Numbered from the stretch's first letter, positions 47,062 to 55,444 are shown. The stretch: DNA of 64,000 nt from Arundinibacter roseus (GCF_004348825.1 NZ_SMJU01000018.1:45871-109870), one strand, 5' to 3'. The notes: generated by a model not told the origin, from the sequence alone. Translations and numbers: made by a program.

Positions 47062-47748
47062 ATGGACGAAAAGAAGCTTCTGGAAGAACGAATCAAGGCG
47101 AAGGCAAACTGGGAACTGTTGAAATTACGTCATCGGGCAGGAAAGGCTTCGTCTGAGGAAGTAGAAGCTGCCTGGCAGGTGAGTTGTAAGCTTGGAAAAC
47201 ATACTCCTTCCTCAACAGGTAAAGCAAGGGAAACAACCGAAAAACCCTATGTCCCTGGGGCTACGAAGGTGGAACAGGTAAATTCAGCACCGGAAATGGT
47301 CCTCAGTCTGGAAATGACCCGCCTCATTCAGGAGCTGGAAACACAGCGGTCTACCCTGGATGTGGAAAAGCGGAATGTTTCCATGAAACTCCAACAGGTA
47401 CCGGCCTCGGTGCCCTGTCCCGAGCTTACCGAACGGATCATGAATTTAAGGCGGCAATGGGAAGAACTGGGCGATCGGATTTGGTACGTGAAGAGAAACG
47501 GGCAATTGCCGGAAAACGCACCTCCCCAGGATACGGCCTTGTTCCCCACCAAATTTACTGCCGAGCTGCCCCGAGATAAATTCGAGCTCGACCGGATGAT
47601 CAAAAATTTGGCGATCAATGTGCAGCACAAGTGGCCGGCCAAAGTGTCAGCCGCTAAGACCTCAGCCAAAAAAGCGGAGTATGAACGGAAAATTGCGGTG
47701 GGGCTGGCAAAACTGGAAGTAATGCAGGCGTTTTTTGTGACCTTATAA
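47062..47748 (+). CDS. Helical late phage protein of unknown function
   Basis: 228 residues from the ATG at 47062; an upstream extension to 46987 covers a terminator. Charged, largely helical or coiled coil (LSLEMTRLIQELETQRSTLD, MNLRRQWEELGDRIWYVKRN) with a basic Ala/Lys C terminus. No family recognised. Confidence 0.55.
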   Translation: MDEKKLLEERIKAKANWELLKLRHRAGKASSEEVEAAWQVSCKLGKHTPSSTGKARETTEKPYVPGATKVEQVNSAPEMVLSLEMTRLIQELETQRSTLDVEKRNVSMKLQQVPASVPCPELTERIMNLRRQWEELGDRIWYVKRNGQLPENAPPQDTALFPTKFTAELPRDKFELDRMIKNLAINVQHKWPAKVSAAKTSAKKAEYERKIAVGLAKLEVMQAFFVTL

Positions 47749-47764
47749 ATCTTAGAACCCACTA

Positions 47765-48103
47765 ATGGTAAATCATTTAATGAATGTACGGGTACAGACC
47801 CAAAAGCTGCCTAAGGCCGTTTTCAGAGTTGTCAACGCCACACCACTCCCTCGTCGGGGACAAGTGGTGGTTCGGCTCAAACGGTTCAATCAGGAAACTA
47901 TCACGCACCGGGTGACGCCGGATCTGGTTCAGCCCGGCCGGGCCTGGCTCTTTGTCTTTGATATTCCGGAAGAAATGGATAATTTTTTCATTTTTGAGTG
48001 GTGGTGGGTGACGGATGATGATGAACTGTCTGGAAAGGGCGGAAACTCAAACCTGAAAAAATCCTTCAAAGGAAAAATTACCAATGGCTCTTCAACGGAT
48101 TGA
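47765..48103 (+). CDS. Small late phage protein of unknown function
   Basis: 112 residues, beta-rich (GQVVVRLKRFNQETITHRV, AWLFVFDIPEEMDNFFIFEW) with an acidic turn and a basic tail. Its stop lies inside the terminator hairpin at 48,083. No family recognised. Confidence 0.5.
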   Translation: MVNHLMNVRVQTQKLPKAVFRVVNATPLPRRGQVVVRLKRFNQETITHRVTPDLVQPGRAWLFVFDIPEEMDNFFIFEWWWVTDDDELSGKGGNSNLKKSFKGKITNGSSTD

Positions 48104-48116
48104 AGGGCCATTTTTT
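48083..48116 (+). terminator. Terminator overlapping a gene end
   Basis: AATGGCTCTTCAA, loop CGGA, TTGAAGGGCCATT (13 bp, one wobble) and six T. The stop codon of the 47,765 gene is within the stem. Confidence 0.8.
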
Positions 48117-48178
48117 GTCCTTATGAAATTCAGTGGTGCAGGCTTCCTTTGAGGCAGTACACTAACTGAGTCTTAAAA

Positions 48179-48793
48179 ATGAATGATCTTTTTCAGATTG
48201 GGCAGCGGCGCCCAAACGAGCTTTTGCCGTACGCCAGGAATCCGCGGAAAATAAAGTCTACCCGCAAAAGAGAACTTGAAGAAAAGCTAAAAGCCTATGG
48301 GTTGATCACGCCACCGGTCATTGATTCGGACGGAACGATCATCAGTGGCCATCAGCGCCTGACCGTCTTGCAGGAGCTGGGCCTGGGCAATGAACCTATC
48401 AACGTAAACATTGCCAGCCGGAAACTGACCGAAAAGGAATTCAAGGAAGTGTCGATCATTGAGAACAGCCACTTTGGAGAATGGGATTTGGAACTATTGA
48501 AGGCTGAGTTTTCGGAAGAAGTGGATCTTGCTACCTACGGGATTGACCTTGGCAGCCTGGATGCGGCACTGGAAGAATTGTCCGACTCCCACTTTGAAGA
48601 GCCTGAAATGCCCATTGTGGCTAAGTTTTCTGAAAAATACGATTCGATCGTGATCATTTGCCAGAATGAAATTGACTTCAATCACGTCTCCGAAAAGCTC
48701 GGGCTCGACCGGACCAAATGCTACAAAAGCTCCAAGATTGGGACCACCCACGTGATCCACGCCAAACAGGCAATTGCCGCTCTCACCAAATGA
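48179..48793 (+). CDS. ParB/Srx-domain protein
   Basis: 204 residues. The N-terminal 100 residues match the ParB/sulfiredoxin fold: ELLPYARNPRKIKSTRKREL, then IDSDGTIISGHQRLTVLQELG with the nucleotide-binding GHQR motif, and VSIIENSHFGEWD. The C-terminal part is unlike chromosome-partition ParB. In phages such domains often sit by DNA-modifying enzymes. Coupled by ATGA overlap to the glycosyltransferase gene. Confidence 0.75.
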   Translation: MNDLFQIGQRRPNELLPYARNPRKIKSTRKRELEEKLKAYGLITPPVIDSDGTIISGHQRLTVLQELGLGNEPINVNIASRKLTEKEFKEVSIIENSHFGEWDLELLKAEFSEEVDLATYGIDLGSLDAALEELSDSHFEEPEMPIVAKFSEKYDSIVIICQNEIDFNHVSEKLGLDRTKCYKSSKIGTTHVIHAKQAIAALTK

Positions 48794-49530
48794 AAGACAT
48801 CAAAATAGTGATCCCGAGCCACAAGCGCTGGAACCGGATCAGGACGACCAGCGCGGTATATGGCGCTACCCTATGCGTGGAAGAAAGTCAGGCGGAGATT
48901 TATAAAAAATGCAATCCGGGGGTTGAACTCATTGTGCATCCTGATTCTATAAAAGGTCTCAGCCGCAAGCGCGACTGGATTATTAAGCACGTGGGAGATT
49001 GTTTCATGTTAGACGATGACATTGACCATTTGTCACGGATCTACACGGAGAAAGGGGAAGAATCTGTGGTGGATCCGGAAGTGGCCTACGAGATTATCCA
49101 AATGACGGGCTATGCAGCCCGAAAGGCGGGGGCATTTCTATTTGGGTTTAGCTCCTCTCCCACGCCCATTTCATTCAACAGCCTCAATCCTGTCCAATTG
49201 AGCGGCTACGTCACCGGCTGTGCCCACGGAGTTCTGGAAGGATCAAAGCTTTGGTATAGTCCGGATATCATCTGTAACGAAGACTATTGGATATCGCTTC
49301 TTAATGCGCACCACCATAGATTGATCTGGAAAGACACCAGGTTCTATTGGGCCCAAAAGGATACGTTCGTGAACCGGGGAGGACTGGCTGAGTTTAGAAA
49401 CGTGGAAAACGAGGAAAAGGACTTTTTACTACTACAAAAGGTGTTTGGAAGCGTAGTGGAGTTGCGGAAATCGACTGGAAAAAGTAACTTACGGCATCCG
49501 TTTCAAAAAAGTCTGAAACTGCCATTTTGA
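48790..49530 (+). CDS. Glycosyltransferase-like protein (GT-A fold, TET-associated type possible)
   Basis: 246 residues from the ATG at 48790, overlapping the ParB-like gene. Features: N-terminal IVIPSHKRWNRIRTTSAV, a donor-binding region, the metal-binding LDDDID near residue 75, and NEDYWISLLNAH. The layout resembles phage glycosyltransferases that modify hydroxymethylated DNA bases (TAGT type), or ones that glycosylate virion proteins. No hydroxylase or TET gene is in the window, so the DNA-modification role is only a hypothesis. Confidence 0.6.
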   Translation: MKDIKIVIPSHKRWNRIRTTSAVYGATLCVEESQAEIYKKCNPGVELIVHPDSIKGLSRKRDWIIKHVGDCFMLDDDIDHLSRIYTEKGEESVVDPEVAYEIIQMTGYAARKAGAFLFGFSSSPTPISFNSLNPVQLSGYVTGCAHGVLEGSKLWYSPDIICNEDYWISLLNAHHHRLIWKDTRFYWAQKDTFVNRGGLAEFRNVENEEKDFLLLQKVFGSVVELRKSTGKSNLRHPFQKSLKLPF

Positions 49531-49719
49531 AAATTTGCATCTGAAAAGTTTTACACTGTGCATCATGTCAATTATATATAAATCGAACTATCATTTAATC
49601 AATTAGGAAGTTAATCTTCATAAAATAAAAACCTGGCAAAAATGATATCTAATCTATATCCTAATGGCCTTAATTATCTGTCAATCAGTAAACTATATCC
49701 ACTATTTTAATTTTCGATT

Positions 49720-51534
49720 ATGCTAGTCTTTCGACTTCTCTGGTTATTTATCATAATCTCTTTTTCAGTTTCAGCGCAGCAGCGTAGGTTGGAGATTGAT
49801 AGTATTACTAATCAGTACAAGGTTATAACTACGGTAGAAAATACTCAGGACCTTCGAATAGCAAATGATGGTATTGATATGGAAGTTACACTTAATCCAC
49901 TTAAACCAAGTACAGCTGTTGATATTACGCTTCATTTTTCAGATCAAATAGATTTATCATTGATCGATAACTTTTATTTTACGGCCCAATACGATTGCTA
50001 TCCGATTCAATCCTGCGGAATTTTTTCAGTTTACCTATCTATTACATCCAACCTAATAGACCATGATAGCCGTTCCATTAAGTGTACAGTTGAGGGTTTG
50101 AAGCCCGGCATGCGCTTTAGAATTACCTCAATTATTTGGGGTCTAGACGGAGATCCGTGTAGCTCTGAACATGTTTATTATAGGTTTATAACCACCCTCC
50201 CCGAATCCGAGGGAGTTCAAAAAAAACTGTTATTAGTAATAAATGAGGAATGGGAAAACCATGCTGGGATCAATGTAACAATAGATCAATATAGCCAAGA
50301 CCTGAAACGAACTATGAATATGGAAATTGAGAAGTATTATATAGGTACTTCCATTCCTGAAAAAGTAGAACTGTTAGACTATGTGAAGAATAAGTATTTT
50401 GATGACAACCTAACCCATCTTTTTTTTATTGGCAGCAATGCAGCAGTACCAATTGCCACAATTGTGTACGATGAAGCGAATCAGATAGGTGCTAAGTATA
50501 CAGGATCTTCATTCACTTGGTATACAAATTTATGGTATAGCTCCTACGTTTTGGATCCTGTTGGTAATGAATTTATCTCTTCAAGATATCAAAATACTTG
50601 TTATCGGGCACCTGAAGAAATTAGAAATCCAGTCTTTCAACAATCTTCATCAGCCATATCTTTTGGAATGCTATTACCTAATCCAGCGCATGATCAGCAT
50701 CAAATGGCCGATAAAATTATTGCTTACTTTGATAAGTTGCACCGATATAAAAATTATGAAATTGAATTTGATAAAAAAGTTTTGACCTCCGATGGATTTG
50801 CAAGTGACTTAGAATCAGTCCAGAAAATCCACAATGGCCGTTGGACGGCAGTGGATACAGTTCAATTCGGGAGAGTAAAAGATCTTTATTATTCTGGAAA
50901 TGACTTCATCTGGAAAGAAGACTATTTCAAGAAAATTCAAAGAAATTCATACGAGATTTTTAACTTTAATGGTCATGGAAGCCCAAATTACCACAGTTTT
51001 GGGGTAGGCAACTCAGAGGTTTCCGGATTAGATACTCTCAATATTCAGATAATGAATTTTCATTCCTGCGAGATAGGAAAATTCAACAGATCCTATTATT
51101 TAGCCAATGAGTATTTGGAAAGAGGGAATGTATTGGCGGTGCATGCGTATAGTCAATTATTTTTTCAAGCTACAATAGGTAACGAAAGTGCGCTTGCCAG
51201 GGATTTTAGGGTCTATGGCCCATTTGGATGGATGGCGAATGGTTCTTCAATAAGTGATGCTTTTCGATATGGGAATGGCTACAATGACTCTGAAATCATA
51301 TTAGGTGATCCATTATTAAAGCTTCGAGAATTCTGCGGCCCTGTTGTTTATAGCCAGACCTCTGGCAATTGGCATGATCGCACAACCTGGGTCTGCGGTC
51401 ATATCCCAACCATAGTTGATAATGTCCATATTTTACCTGGGCATGTTATAAATCTAGAAAATCAAGGTGAAAGTAGAAAAATCACTATTGAGGGCACACT
51501 TAACATATCTCAAAATGGTACTTTATCTTATTAA
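49720..51534 (+). CDS. Secreted clan-CD (gingipain/caspase-like) cysteine peptidase
   Basis: 604 residues, signal peptide (cleavage near VSAQQ). An Ig-like N-terminal part (about 20-160) is followed by a C25/caspase-like domain with a His in FNFNGHGSP (H419) and a Cys in NFHSCEIG (C450), the order and spacing of clan CD dyads. The C-terminal 70 residues (SGNWHDRTTWVCGHIPTIVD) are a beta-helix-like surface module. It is AT-rich compared with its phage neighbours and has no assembly role, so it looks like a lysogenic-conversion cargo gene. Substrate unknown. Confidence 0.65.
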   Translation: MLVFRLLWLFIIISFSVSAQQRRLEIDSITNQYKVITTVENTQDLRIANDGIDMEVTLNPLKPSTAVDITLHFSDQIDLSLIDNFYFTAQYDCYPIQSCGIFSVYLSITSNLIDHDSRSIKCTVEGLKPGMRFRITSIIWGLDGDPCSSEHVYYRFITTLPESEGVQKKLLLVINEEWENHAGINVTIDQYSQDLKRTMNMEIEKYYIGTSIPEKVELLDYVKNKYFDDNLTHLFFIGSNAAVPIATIVYDEANQIGAKYTGSSFTWYTNLWYSSYVLDPVGNEFISSRYQNTCYRAPEEIRNPVFQQSSSAISFGMLLPNPAHDQHQMADKIIAYFDKLHRYKNYEIEFDKKVLTSDGFASDLESVQKIHNGRWTAVDTVQFGRVKDLYYSGNDFIWKEDYFKKIQRNSYEIFNFNGHGSPNYHSFGVGNSEVSGLDTLNIQIMNFHSCEIGKFNRSYYLANEYLERGNVLAVHAYSQLFFQATIGNESALARDFRVYGPFGWMANGSSISDAFRYGNGYNDSEIILGDPLLKLREFCGPVVYSQTSGNWHDRTTWVCGHIPTIVDNVHILPGHVINLENQGESRKITIEGTLNISQNGTLSY

Positions 51535-51573
51535 AAATAGGACAGGATATTAACATTTACTGTTACTTTTTTA

Positions 51574-51609
51574 GCCCTATACTTCCCCATGTAGCGCAAT
51601 TCTCACGGG
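51574..51609 (+). repeat. 36-bp upstream repeat, copy 1
   Basis: GCCCTA...CCCATGTAGCGCAATTCT...GGG. A second copy is at 56,034-56,069. In both cases it ends 72 bases before a leader element. CCC...GGG ends can pair imperfectly. Confidence 0.55.
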
Positions 51610-51634
51610 TGTCATTTCCTGAAAAATCAAGTAA

Positions 51635-51671
51635 AAAAACCTCATTTTTTTAGTAAAAAAGTGAGGTTTTT
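51635..51671 (+). terminator. Hairpin before leader element A
   Basis: AAAAACCTCA and TGAGGTTTTT (10 bp) with an inner T7/A6 stem: a terminator closing the unit of the peptidase gene. Confidence 0.7.
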
Positions 51672-51681
51672 GCGTTGTAAA

Positions 51682-51714
51682 TCCGTTCTGTCGGGAGATC
51701 TTTATATCAGTTAA
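51682..51714 (+). promoter_or_regulatory. Prophage leader element, copy A (upstream of the RadC-like gene)
   Basis: 33-bp core: TCCGTTCTGTCGGGAG, then ATC, then TTTATATCAGTTAA. The ATG is 69 bases from the core start. The upstream GGAYYG box of the other four copies is not conserved here. Downstream lies ATCTAAGCACGATG, the second leader motif. Confidence 0.75.
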
Positions 51715-51750
51715 ATAACTCATATAAAGCCAGTTAACTATCTAAGCACG

Positions 51751-52185
51751 ATGGAATTAGCAGAAATTAAAGTTTCGTATCAGCCACCAGCCAAACAAGA
51801 CCGGGTCAAAGTTACGTGTAGTAAGGATGCCGAAAGGTTCCTTCGAAATGTATGGTCGGATCAAATCGAATTTCAGGAGGAAATGTACCTCGTTATTTGC
51901 AACCGGGCCAACGAGATTGTAGGCTACAAAAAGCTATCCAGCGGGGGAATGTCAGGATGCATCGTGGATTTAAAAATTCTTTTTGGCATCGCGCTCAAAT
52001 GTGCCGCCTGCGGGATTATTCTGGCTCACAATCACCCATCAGGAAACCTGCAACCCAGTGATGCGGATATCAGGCTGACCAAACAGGTAAAGGAGGTTGG
52101 AAAAATGATGGACATACACCTGTTGGATCACCTCATTGTTACTTCAGGTGGGTTCAATTCAATGTCAGATTGCGGCTTTATTTAA
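51751..52185 (+). CDS. RadC-like JAB-domain protein
   Basis: 144 residues of the RadC/JAMM family: LRNVWSDQIEFQEEMYLVICN, then the metal motif LAHNHPSGNLQPSDAD near residue 92 and DHLIVTSGG. It lacks the N-terminal helix-hairpin-helix of full RadC. Common in mobile elements of Bacteroidota; function unsettled, possibly DNA repair or protein processing. First gene under a leader element; terminator follows. Confidence 0.85.
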   Translation: MELAEIKVSYQPPAKQDRVKVTCSKDAERFLRNVWSDQIEFQEEMYLVICNRANEIVGYKKLSSGGMSGCIVDLKILFGIALKCAACGIILAHNHPSGNLQPSDADIRLTKQVKEVGKMMDIHLLDHLIVTSGGFNSMSDCGFI

Positions 52186-52209
52186 CGACTGTTTTACTAT
52201 GCCTATCAA

Positions 52210-52241
52210 GGCTCCGTTTCAAGCGAAACGGAGCCTTTTTT
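52210..52241 (+). terminator. Terminator T1 of the cassette array
   Basis: GGCTCCGTTTC, loop AAGC, GAAACGGAGCC and six T. Nearly identical to the terminator at 52,806, with a compensatory pair change (T-A here, C-G there). Confidence 0.85.
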
Positions 52242-52288
52242 ATGGTTAAAAACAACTAAAAAAACTTTAATTTTTTGGAAAAATAAAT

Positions 52289-52339
52289 GGACTGAGGTGT
52301 TGTTAATCCGTTCTGTCGGGAGATCTTTATATCAGTTAA
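52289..52339 (+). promoter_or_regulatory. Prophage leader element, copy B
   Basis: GGACTG (52289-52294), 12 bases, then the core from TCCG at 52307 to 52339. An A-rich box (GGAAAAATAAAT) lies just upstream. ATG 59 bases from the core start. Confidence 0.8.
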
Positions 52340-52365
52340 ATATCTCATATACAGACAAATAAACT

Positions 52366-52782
52366 ATGAAAACGCTATCATTCGGAAGTTGGGACAGCCC
52401 CCGGGCCATTGAGTTTATCAAGCAAATAAGAGCAGAAGTTTGCCAGCATGCAAAGGTTAAGAACAACGACAAATCGGACAGTCGATGCCTGGTTTACCTG
52501 GGGAAATACAAGGTACTTGCCATGTATATGACCGACTTTTCAATGTCTCGCGAATTTGGGCAGGAGCCTTTCCAGCAAGTATACGTTCAGAAGGGAATCG
52601 AACGAGCCGCTTTGAGGATACTTGAGAAGGAAGCACCGGCTATTCCACAGGAAGTTCGTAAGGAAATTGCCGCCAAATTTATGTCTAAAAATGACCATGA
52701 TTACACGTGGTTCCGTACAAAGTATGGGGAGTGCGTCTATTTCACGTTAGAGATTTCTTTGAAGGCCATACTTGCCAAATAA
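52366..52782 (+). CDS. Unknown phage protein
   Basis: 138 residues, alpha/beta, with SREFGQEPFQQVYVQKGIER in the middle and a helical C terminus. No family recognised. A single-gene unit between leader B and terminator T2. Confidence 0.55.
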   Translation: MKTLSFGSWDSPRAIEFIKQIRAEVCQHAKVKNNDKSDSRCLVYLGKYKVLAMYMTDFSMSREFGQEPFQQVYVQKGIERAALRILEKEAPAIPQEVRKEIAAKFMSKNDHDYTWFRTKYGECVYFTLEISLKAILAK

Positions 52783-52805
52783 TTTTCAGTTTTCAATCCT
52801 ATCAA

Positions 52806-52838
52806 GGCCCTGTTTCAAGCGAAACGGGGCCTTTTTTT
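52806..52838 (+). terminator. Terminator T2 of the cassette array
   Basis: GGCCCTGTTTC, loop AAGC, GAAACGGGGCC and seven T. Paralogue of T1 with a compensatory change and one added wobble. Confidence 0.85.
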
Positions 52839-52886
52839 ATGGTCAAAAAACGGCAAAAAAAACTTTAATTTTTTGGAAAAATAAAT

Positions 52887-52937
52887 GGACCGTGGTGTTG
52901 TTATTCCGTTCTGTCGGGAGATCTTTATATCAGCTAA
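52887..52937 (+). promoter_or_regulatory. Prophage leader element, copy C
   Basis: GGACCG (52887-52892), 12 bases, core from 52905 to 52937 (CAGCTAA in place of CAGTTAA). The 45 bases upstream are also nearly identical to copy B. ATG at 52975 after AACTAAGCAAG. Confidence 0.8.
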
Positions 52938-52974
52938 CAATCACATATTCAGTCAATTAAACCAACTAAGCAAG

Positions 52975-53823
52975 ATGGAAAACATGCAAGTGAATGCCCC
53001 GGTAGCAGCCAAATCAAGTGCTCGCAAAGTAAAAAACACCCTGGTGGTTAAAGCCAAAACGCCAAAGAAAAAAGTGGAGAAAAAGGTATCCGCAAAAGTG
53101 GTGAAAGAGAAAGTTGCACAGACTCCAATTGTTCAACCAAAGCAGCCCAAAGTGGCTACCCGCCGAAACATCGACCGATTTCTGGAAGCCACGGGCAAAA
53201 CTGAAAAAGACTACTTTGACTGGGCAACGGAGGTAGGACGCCGGATGCACATTAACAAACTGGATGCCCTGGTTTGCGCCAAACTGGAACTCTACACTGT
53301 GGCTCACCTGGCCAACCGCCCCACGGAAATTCCGGAAGGCATGCCCGAAACCGAAATGGATGAGCACCTGGTTGCAAACAGCGAAAATCCATACGAACTG
53401 GCCTGTCTATGGCAACGGGTAACGGCCAATGCAGAAAATTGGGTAAGCAAGGAAACAATCCTTAATGAATGGCTGACCGGAATAAGCAAGGAAGACTTCG
53501 AGCGCTGGGGAGACAAAAATCATCTGGGAGACATCAACAAAAAGTGGTGGAATAAAGATGCAGCGGCTTTGGATGTAAAATTGGAGGAAATCAACAGCAT
53601 GAGCCTCCTCAATCAACCGCTGACCTTTGAGGATGCCATTGACTTTATCAAAAGCCACAAACCCGGCACCTACGTCAATCCCGCCCAGCTGCTGATCAAG
53701 CGCATCGAGGAGCGGTTCAAGGCAGTGACCACCTTCCGAATCAAGGATTATTACGTAAGCCACCTGATGAAAATGTGCCATCTGGTACCGGCCAGTGAGG
53801 AGTTAGCTGACCTGCCGTTCTGA
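52975..53823 (+). CDS. Unknown phage protein with Lys-rich N terminus
   Basis: 282 residues from the ATG at 52975. Residues 15-60 are Lys/Val/Ala-rich (VKAKTPKKKVEKKVSAKV), like a nucleic-acid-binding tail; the rest is helical and acidic with many Trp (DFERWGDKNHLGDINKKWWN). No family recognised. Its own unit: leader C upstream, terminator at 53,831. Confidence 0.55.
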   Translation: MENMQVNAPVAAKSSARKVKNTLVVKAKTPKKKVEKKVSAKVVKEKVAQTPIVQPKQPKVATRRNIDRFLEATGKTEKDYFDWATEVGRRMHINKLDALVCAKLELYTVAHLANRPTEIPEGMPETEMDEHLVANSENPYELACLWQRVTANAENWVSKETILNEWLTGISKEDFERWGDKNHLGDINKKWWNKDAAALDVKLEEINSMSLLNQPLTFEDAIDFIKSHKPGTYVNPAQLLIKRIEERFKAVTTFRIKDYYVSHLMKMCHLVPASEELADLPF

Positions 53824-53830
53824 TCCGCCG

Positions 53831-53853
53831 AGAGCCCCGATTATCGGGGCTCT
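53831..53853 (+). terminator. Terminator after the 282-residue gene
   Basis: AGAGCCCCGA, loop TTA, TCGGGGCTCT, then TTTC. Confidence 0.75.
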
Positions 53854-53899
53854 TTCATTTCTAATCCAATTTCATTTTTACAAGTAAATATCTAAGCAA

Positions 53900-54259
53900 A
53901 TGGAAGTTCAATTTGATTTAAACGAAAGGTATCAGCAGTACTGCGGTACCGAGAATCTGTACCAGCATTGGTTGCCCGGGATGTGGTTTACCGATGGGGC
54001 AAAGGCCGTGGCCGAAGAACAGCAATGTTTTTGGCTACTGGATATCATTGCCAGCCACCAACTCACACAGGGAGTGGTGGGAAACTATTTCCAGGTATGG
54101 AAGCTCCTGCGGCAAAAGCAGGGTGAATTTGAAGTCAGGTGCGATGACGGCAACGGGAAAACGCTTGTCTCCCAATGCGTATGGAGCCCGCATTTTGATC
54201 ATGACCTGCTCACGCTTTGGTGCGTGGATGGAATCATGATGGTTCCCTCCGAATACTGA
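53900..54259 (+). CDS. DUF6876-like protein
   Basis: 119 residues resembling DUF6876: QYCGTENLYQHWLPGMWFTDG, CFWLLDIIASHQ, FQVWKLLRQ, EVRCDDGNGKTLVSQ, and a final MMVPSEY. Found in mobile elements of Bacteroidota; function unknown. Preceded by ATATCTAAGCAAATG but not by the 33-bp leader core. Confidence 0.65.
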   Translation: MEVQFDLNERYQQYCGTENLYQHWLPGMWFTDGAKAVAEEQQCFWLLDIIASHQLTQGVVGNYFQVWKLLRQKQGEFEVRCDDGNGKTLVSQCVWSPHFDHDLLTLWCVDGIMMVPSEY

Positions 54260-54265
54260 GTAACG

Positions 54266-54291
54266 GGCCCCGAGCGATCGGGGCCTTTTTT
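54266..54291 (+). terminator. Terminator after the DUF6876-like gene
   Basis: GGCCCCGA, loop GCGA, TCGGGGCC and six T. Confidence 0.8.
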
Positions 54292-54315
54292 GTTTCATTT
54301 CAATCCAAAGACACA

Positions 54316-54498
54316 ATGCATTTACCTACCAAAAATAAAGCAATGCTATTTCACGGCATTGCAACCGAACCCAGCTCCATATACAGCCATAGCTTTCTGC
54401 TAGCACAGCAATGGCATAAACGAGCAAGCACCTGCAAAATGCATGCTATTTCCGGCTTCAAGGCTTTTTCAATCCTCCAACTTACCAAGCAACTATGA
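54316..54498 (+). CDS. Unknown 60-residue protein
   Basis: 60 residues from the ATG at 54316 (MHLPTKNKAMLFHGIATEPS). No family recognised. Its stop overlaps the start of the methylase-like gene (ATGA), so the two are coupled. Confidence 0.45.
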   Translation: MHLPTKNKAMLFHGIATEPSSIYSHSFLLAQQWHKRASTCKMHAISGFKAFSILQLTKQL

Positions 54499-55307
54499 GC
54501 TATTTAATGGATGCTCCCCGAAGCGTTGAGCCAATGATCCGGGTCCTGCGGGAGATGGGAAAATACCGATACGATCCCTCCGAGGTATTCAGGGACTGGA
54601 TTGATTATGCTATTGCCTGCTTTTTAGTTGAAGGGGATAAGGAGCTGGCTCAGCGCCTGGAAAAGAAGTACGAAAAGACGTACCCCAAAATGCAGGAACT
54701 GCTGCTCGCCTGGTTTAAGGTCATGGATCAGCGGGTGACTGATAGTCCTACGAGCTGGTTTGATGCCCTGGGAACCATCTACGAATATCTGGCAAGCCAA
54801 AGCAAACGCAGCTGGATGGGGCAGTTCTTTACGCCACCGGACTTGTGCGATCTGATGACTCAGTTAACAAGTGACAGCAAAGAGCGACCGGTCGGAAAAC
54901 GAGTCAACGATCCGGCCTCAGGCAGTGGCCGGCTATTGCTTTCCTTCAATGCTTTTAATCCCGGCAATTTTTTGTTTGCAGAAGATCTGGATGCGATTTG
55001 CGCCAAAATGTCTGCACTAAACATGGCCATTCACGGCTGTCAGGGGCAAGTGTGCTGCCTGGACTCCATCGCCCTGGACAAGTGGTGGTTCGGCTACCAA
55101 ATCAACTATTTCCACCAATTCGGGATACCTCCCATTCCTCACCTGCAACCGATCACCAAAGAGCAAAGCGAAACTATGCAGCACTGGGAAAGAAGGCGAC
55201 AAAAGCTGGAAGTAAAAGCCGAAATAAAACCCAAAGAGCCAGTATCCAAATCAATAATTGAACCCATACAAACCGAGGTTCGGGCGGGTCAGCTATCCCT
55301 GTTTTGA
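54495..55307 (+). CDS. N6-adenine methylase-like protein without catalytic motif, ending in a clamp-binding motif
   Basis: 270 residues resembling the HsdM/N6-methylase fold: SWMGQFFTPPDLCDLM and the SAM motif NDPASGSGRLLL near residue 138, then NFLFAEDLDAICAKMSALNM. The expected catalytic NPPY/F is not seen; the corresponding stretch reads KWWFGYQINYFHQFGIPPIP. The C terminus is exactly QLSLF, the consensus for binding the bacterial sliding clamp. It may be a clamp-tethered SAM-binding protein rather than an active methylase. Confidence 0.65.
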   Translation: MSYLMDAPRSVEPMIRVLREMGKYRYDPSEVFRDWIDYAIACFLVEGDKELAQRLEKKYEKTYPKMQELLLAWFKVMDQRVTDSPTSWFDALGTIYEYLASQSKRSWMGQFFTPPDLCDLMTQLTSDSKERPVGKRVNDPASGSGRLLLSFNAFNPGNFLFAEDLDAICAKMSALNMAIHGCQGQVCCLDSIALDKWWFGYQINYFHQFGIPPIPHLQPITKEQSETMQHWERRRQKLEVKAEIKPKEPVSKSIIEPIQTEVRAGQLSLF

Positions 55308-55310
55308 TCG

Positions 55311-55339
55311 AAATAGCCTTCCGGACTGGAAGGCTATTT
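55311..55339 (+). terminator. Terminator after the methylase-like gene
   Basis: AAATAGCCTTCC, loop GGACT, GGAAGGCTATTT (12 bp), then T/A-rich DNA. Confidence 0.8.
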
Positions 55340-55365
55340 TATTCTATAAAACGCTGAAAATAAAC

Positions 55366-55416
55366 GGATTGTCGCTTTTTATATCCGTTCTGTCGGGAGA
55401 TATTTATATCAGTTAA
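55366..55416 (+). promoter_or_regulatory. Prophage leader element, copy D
   Basis: GGATTG (55366-55371), 12 bases, core 55384-55416 with one change (GATATTT). ATG 61 bases from the core start. Confidence 0.8.
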
Positions 55417-55444
55417 GTAACTCATTTTTAATCAGTTAATCAGT

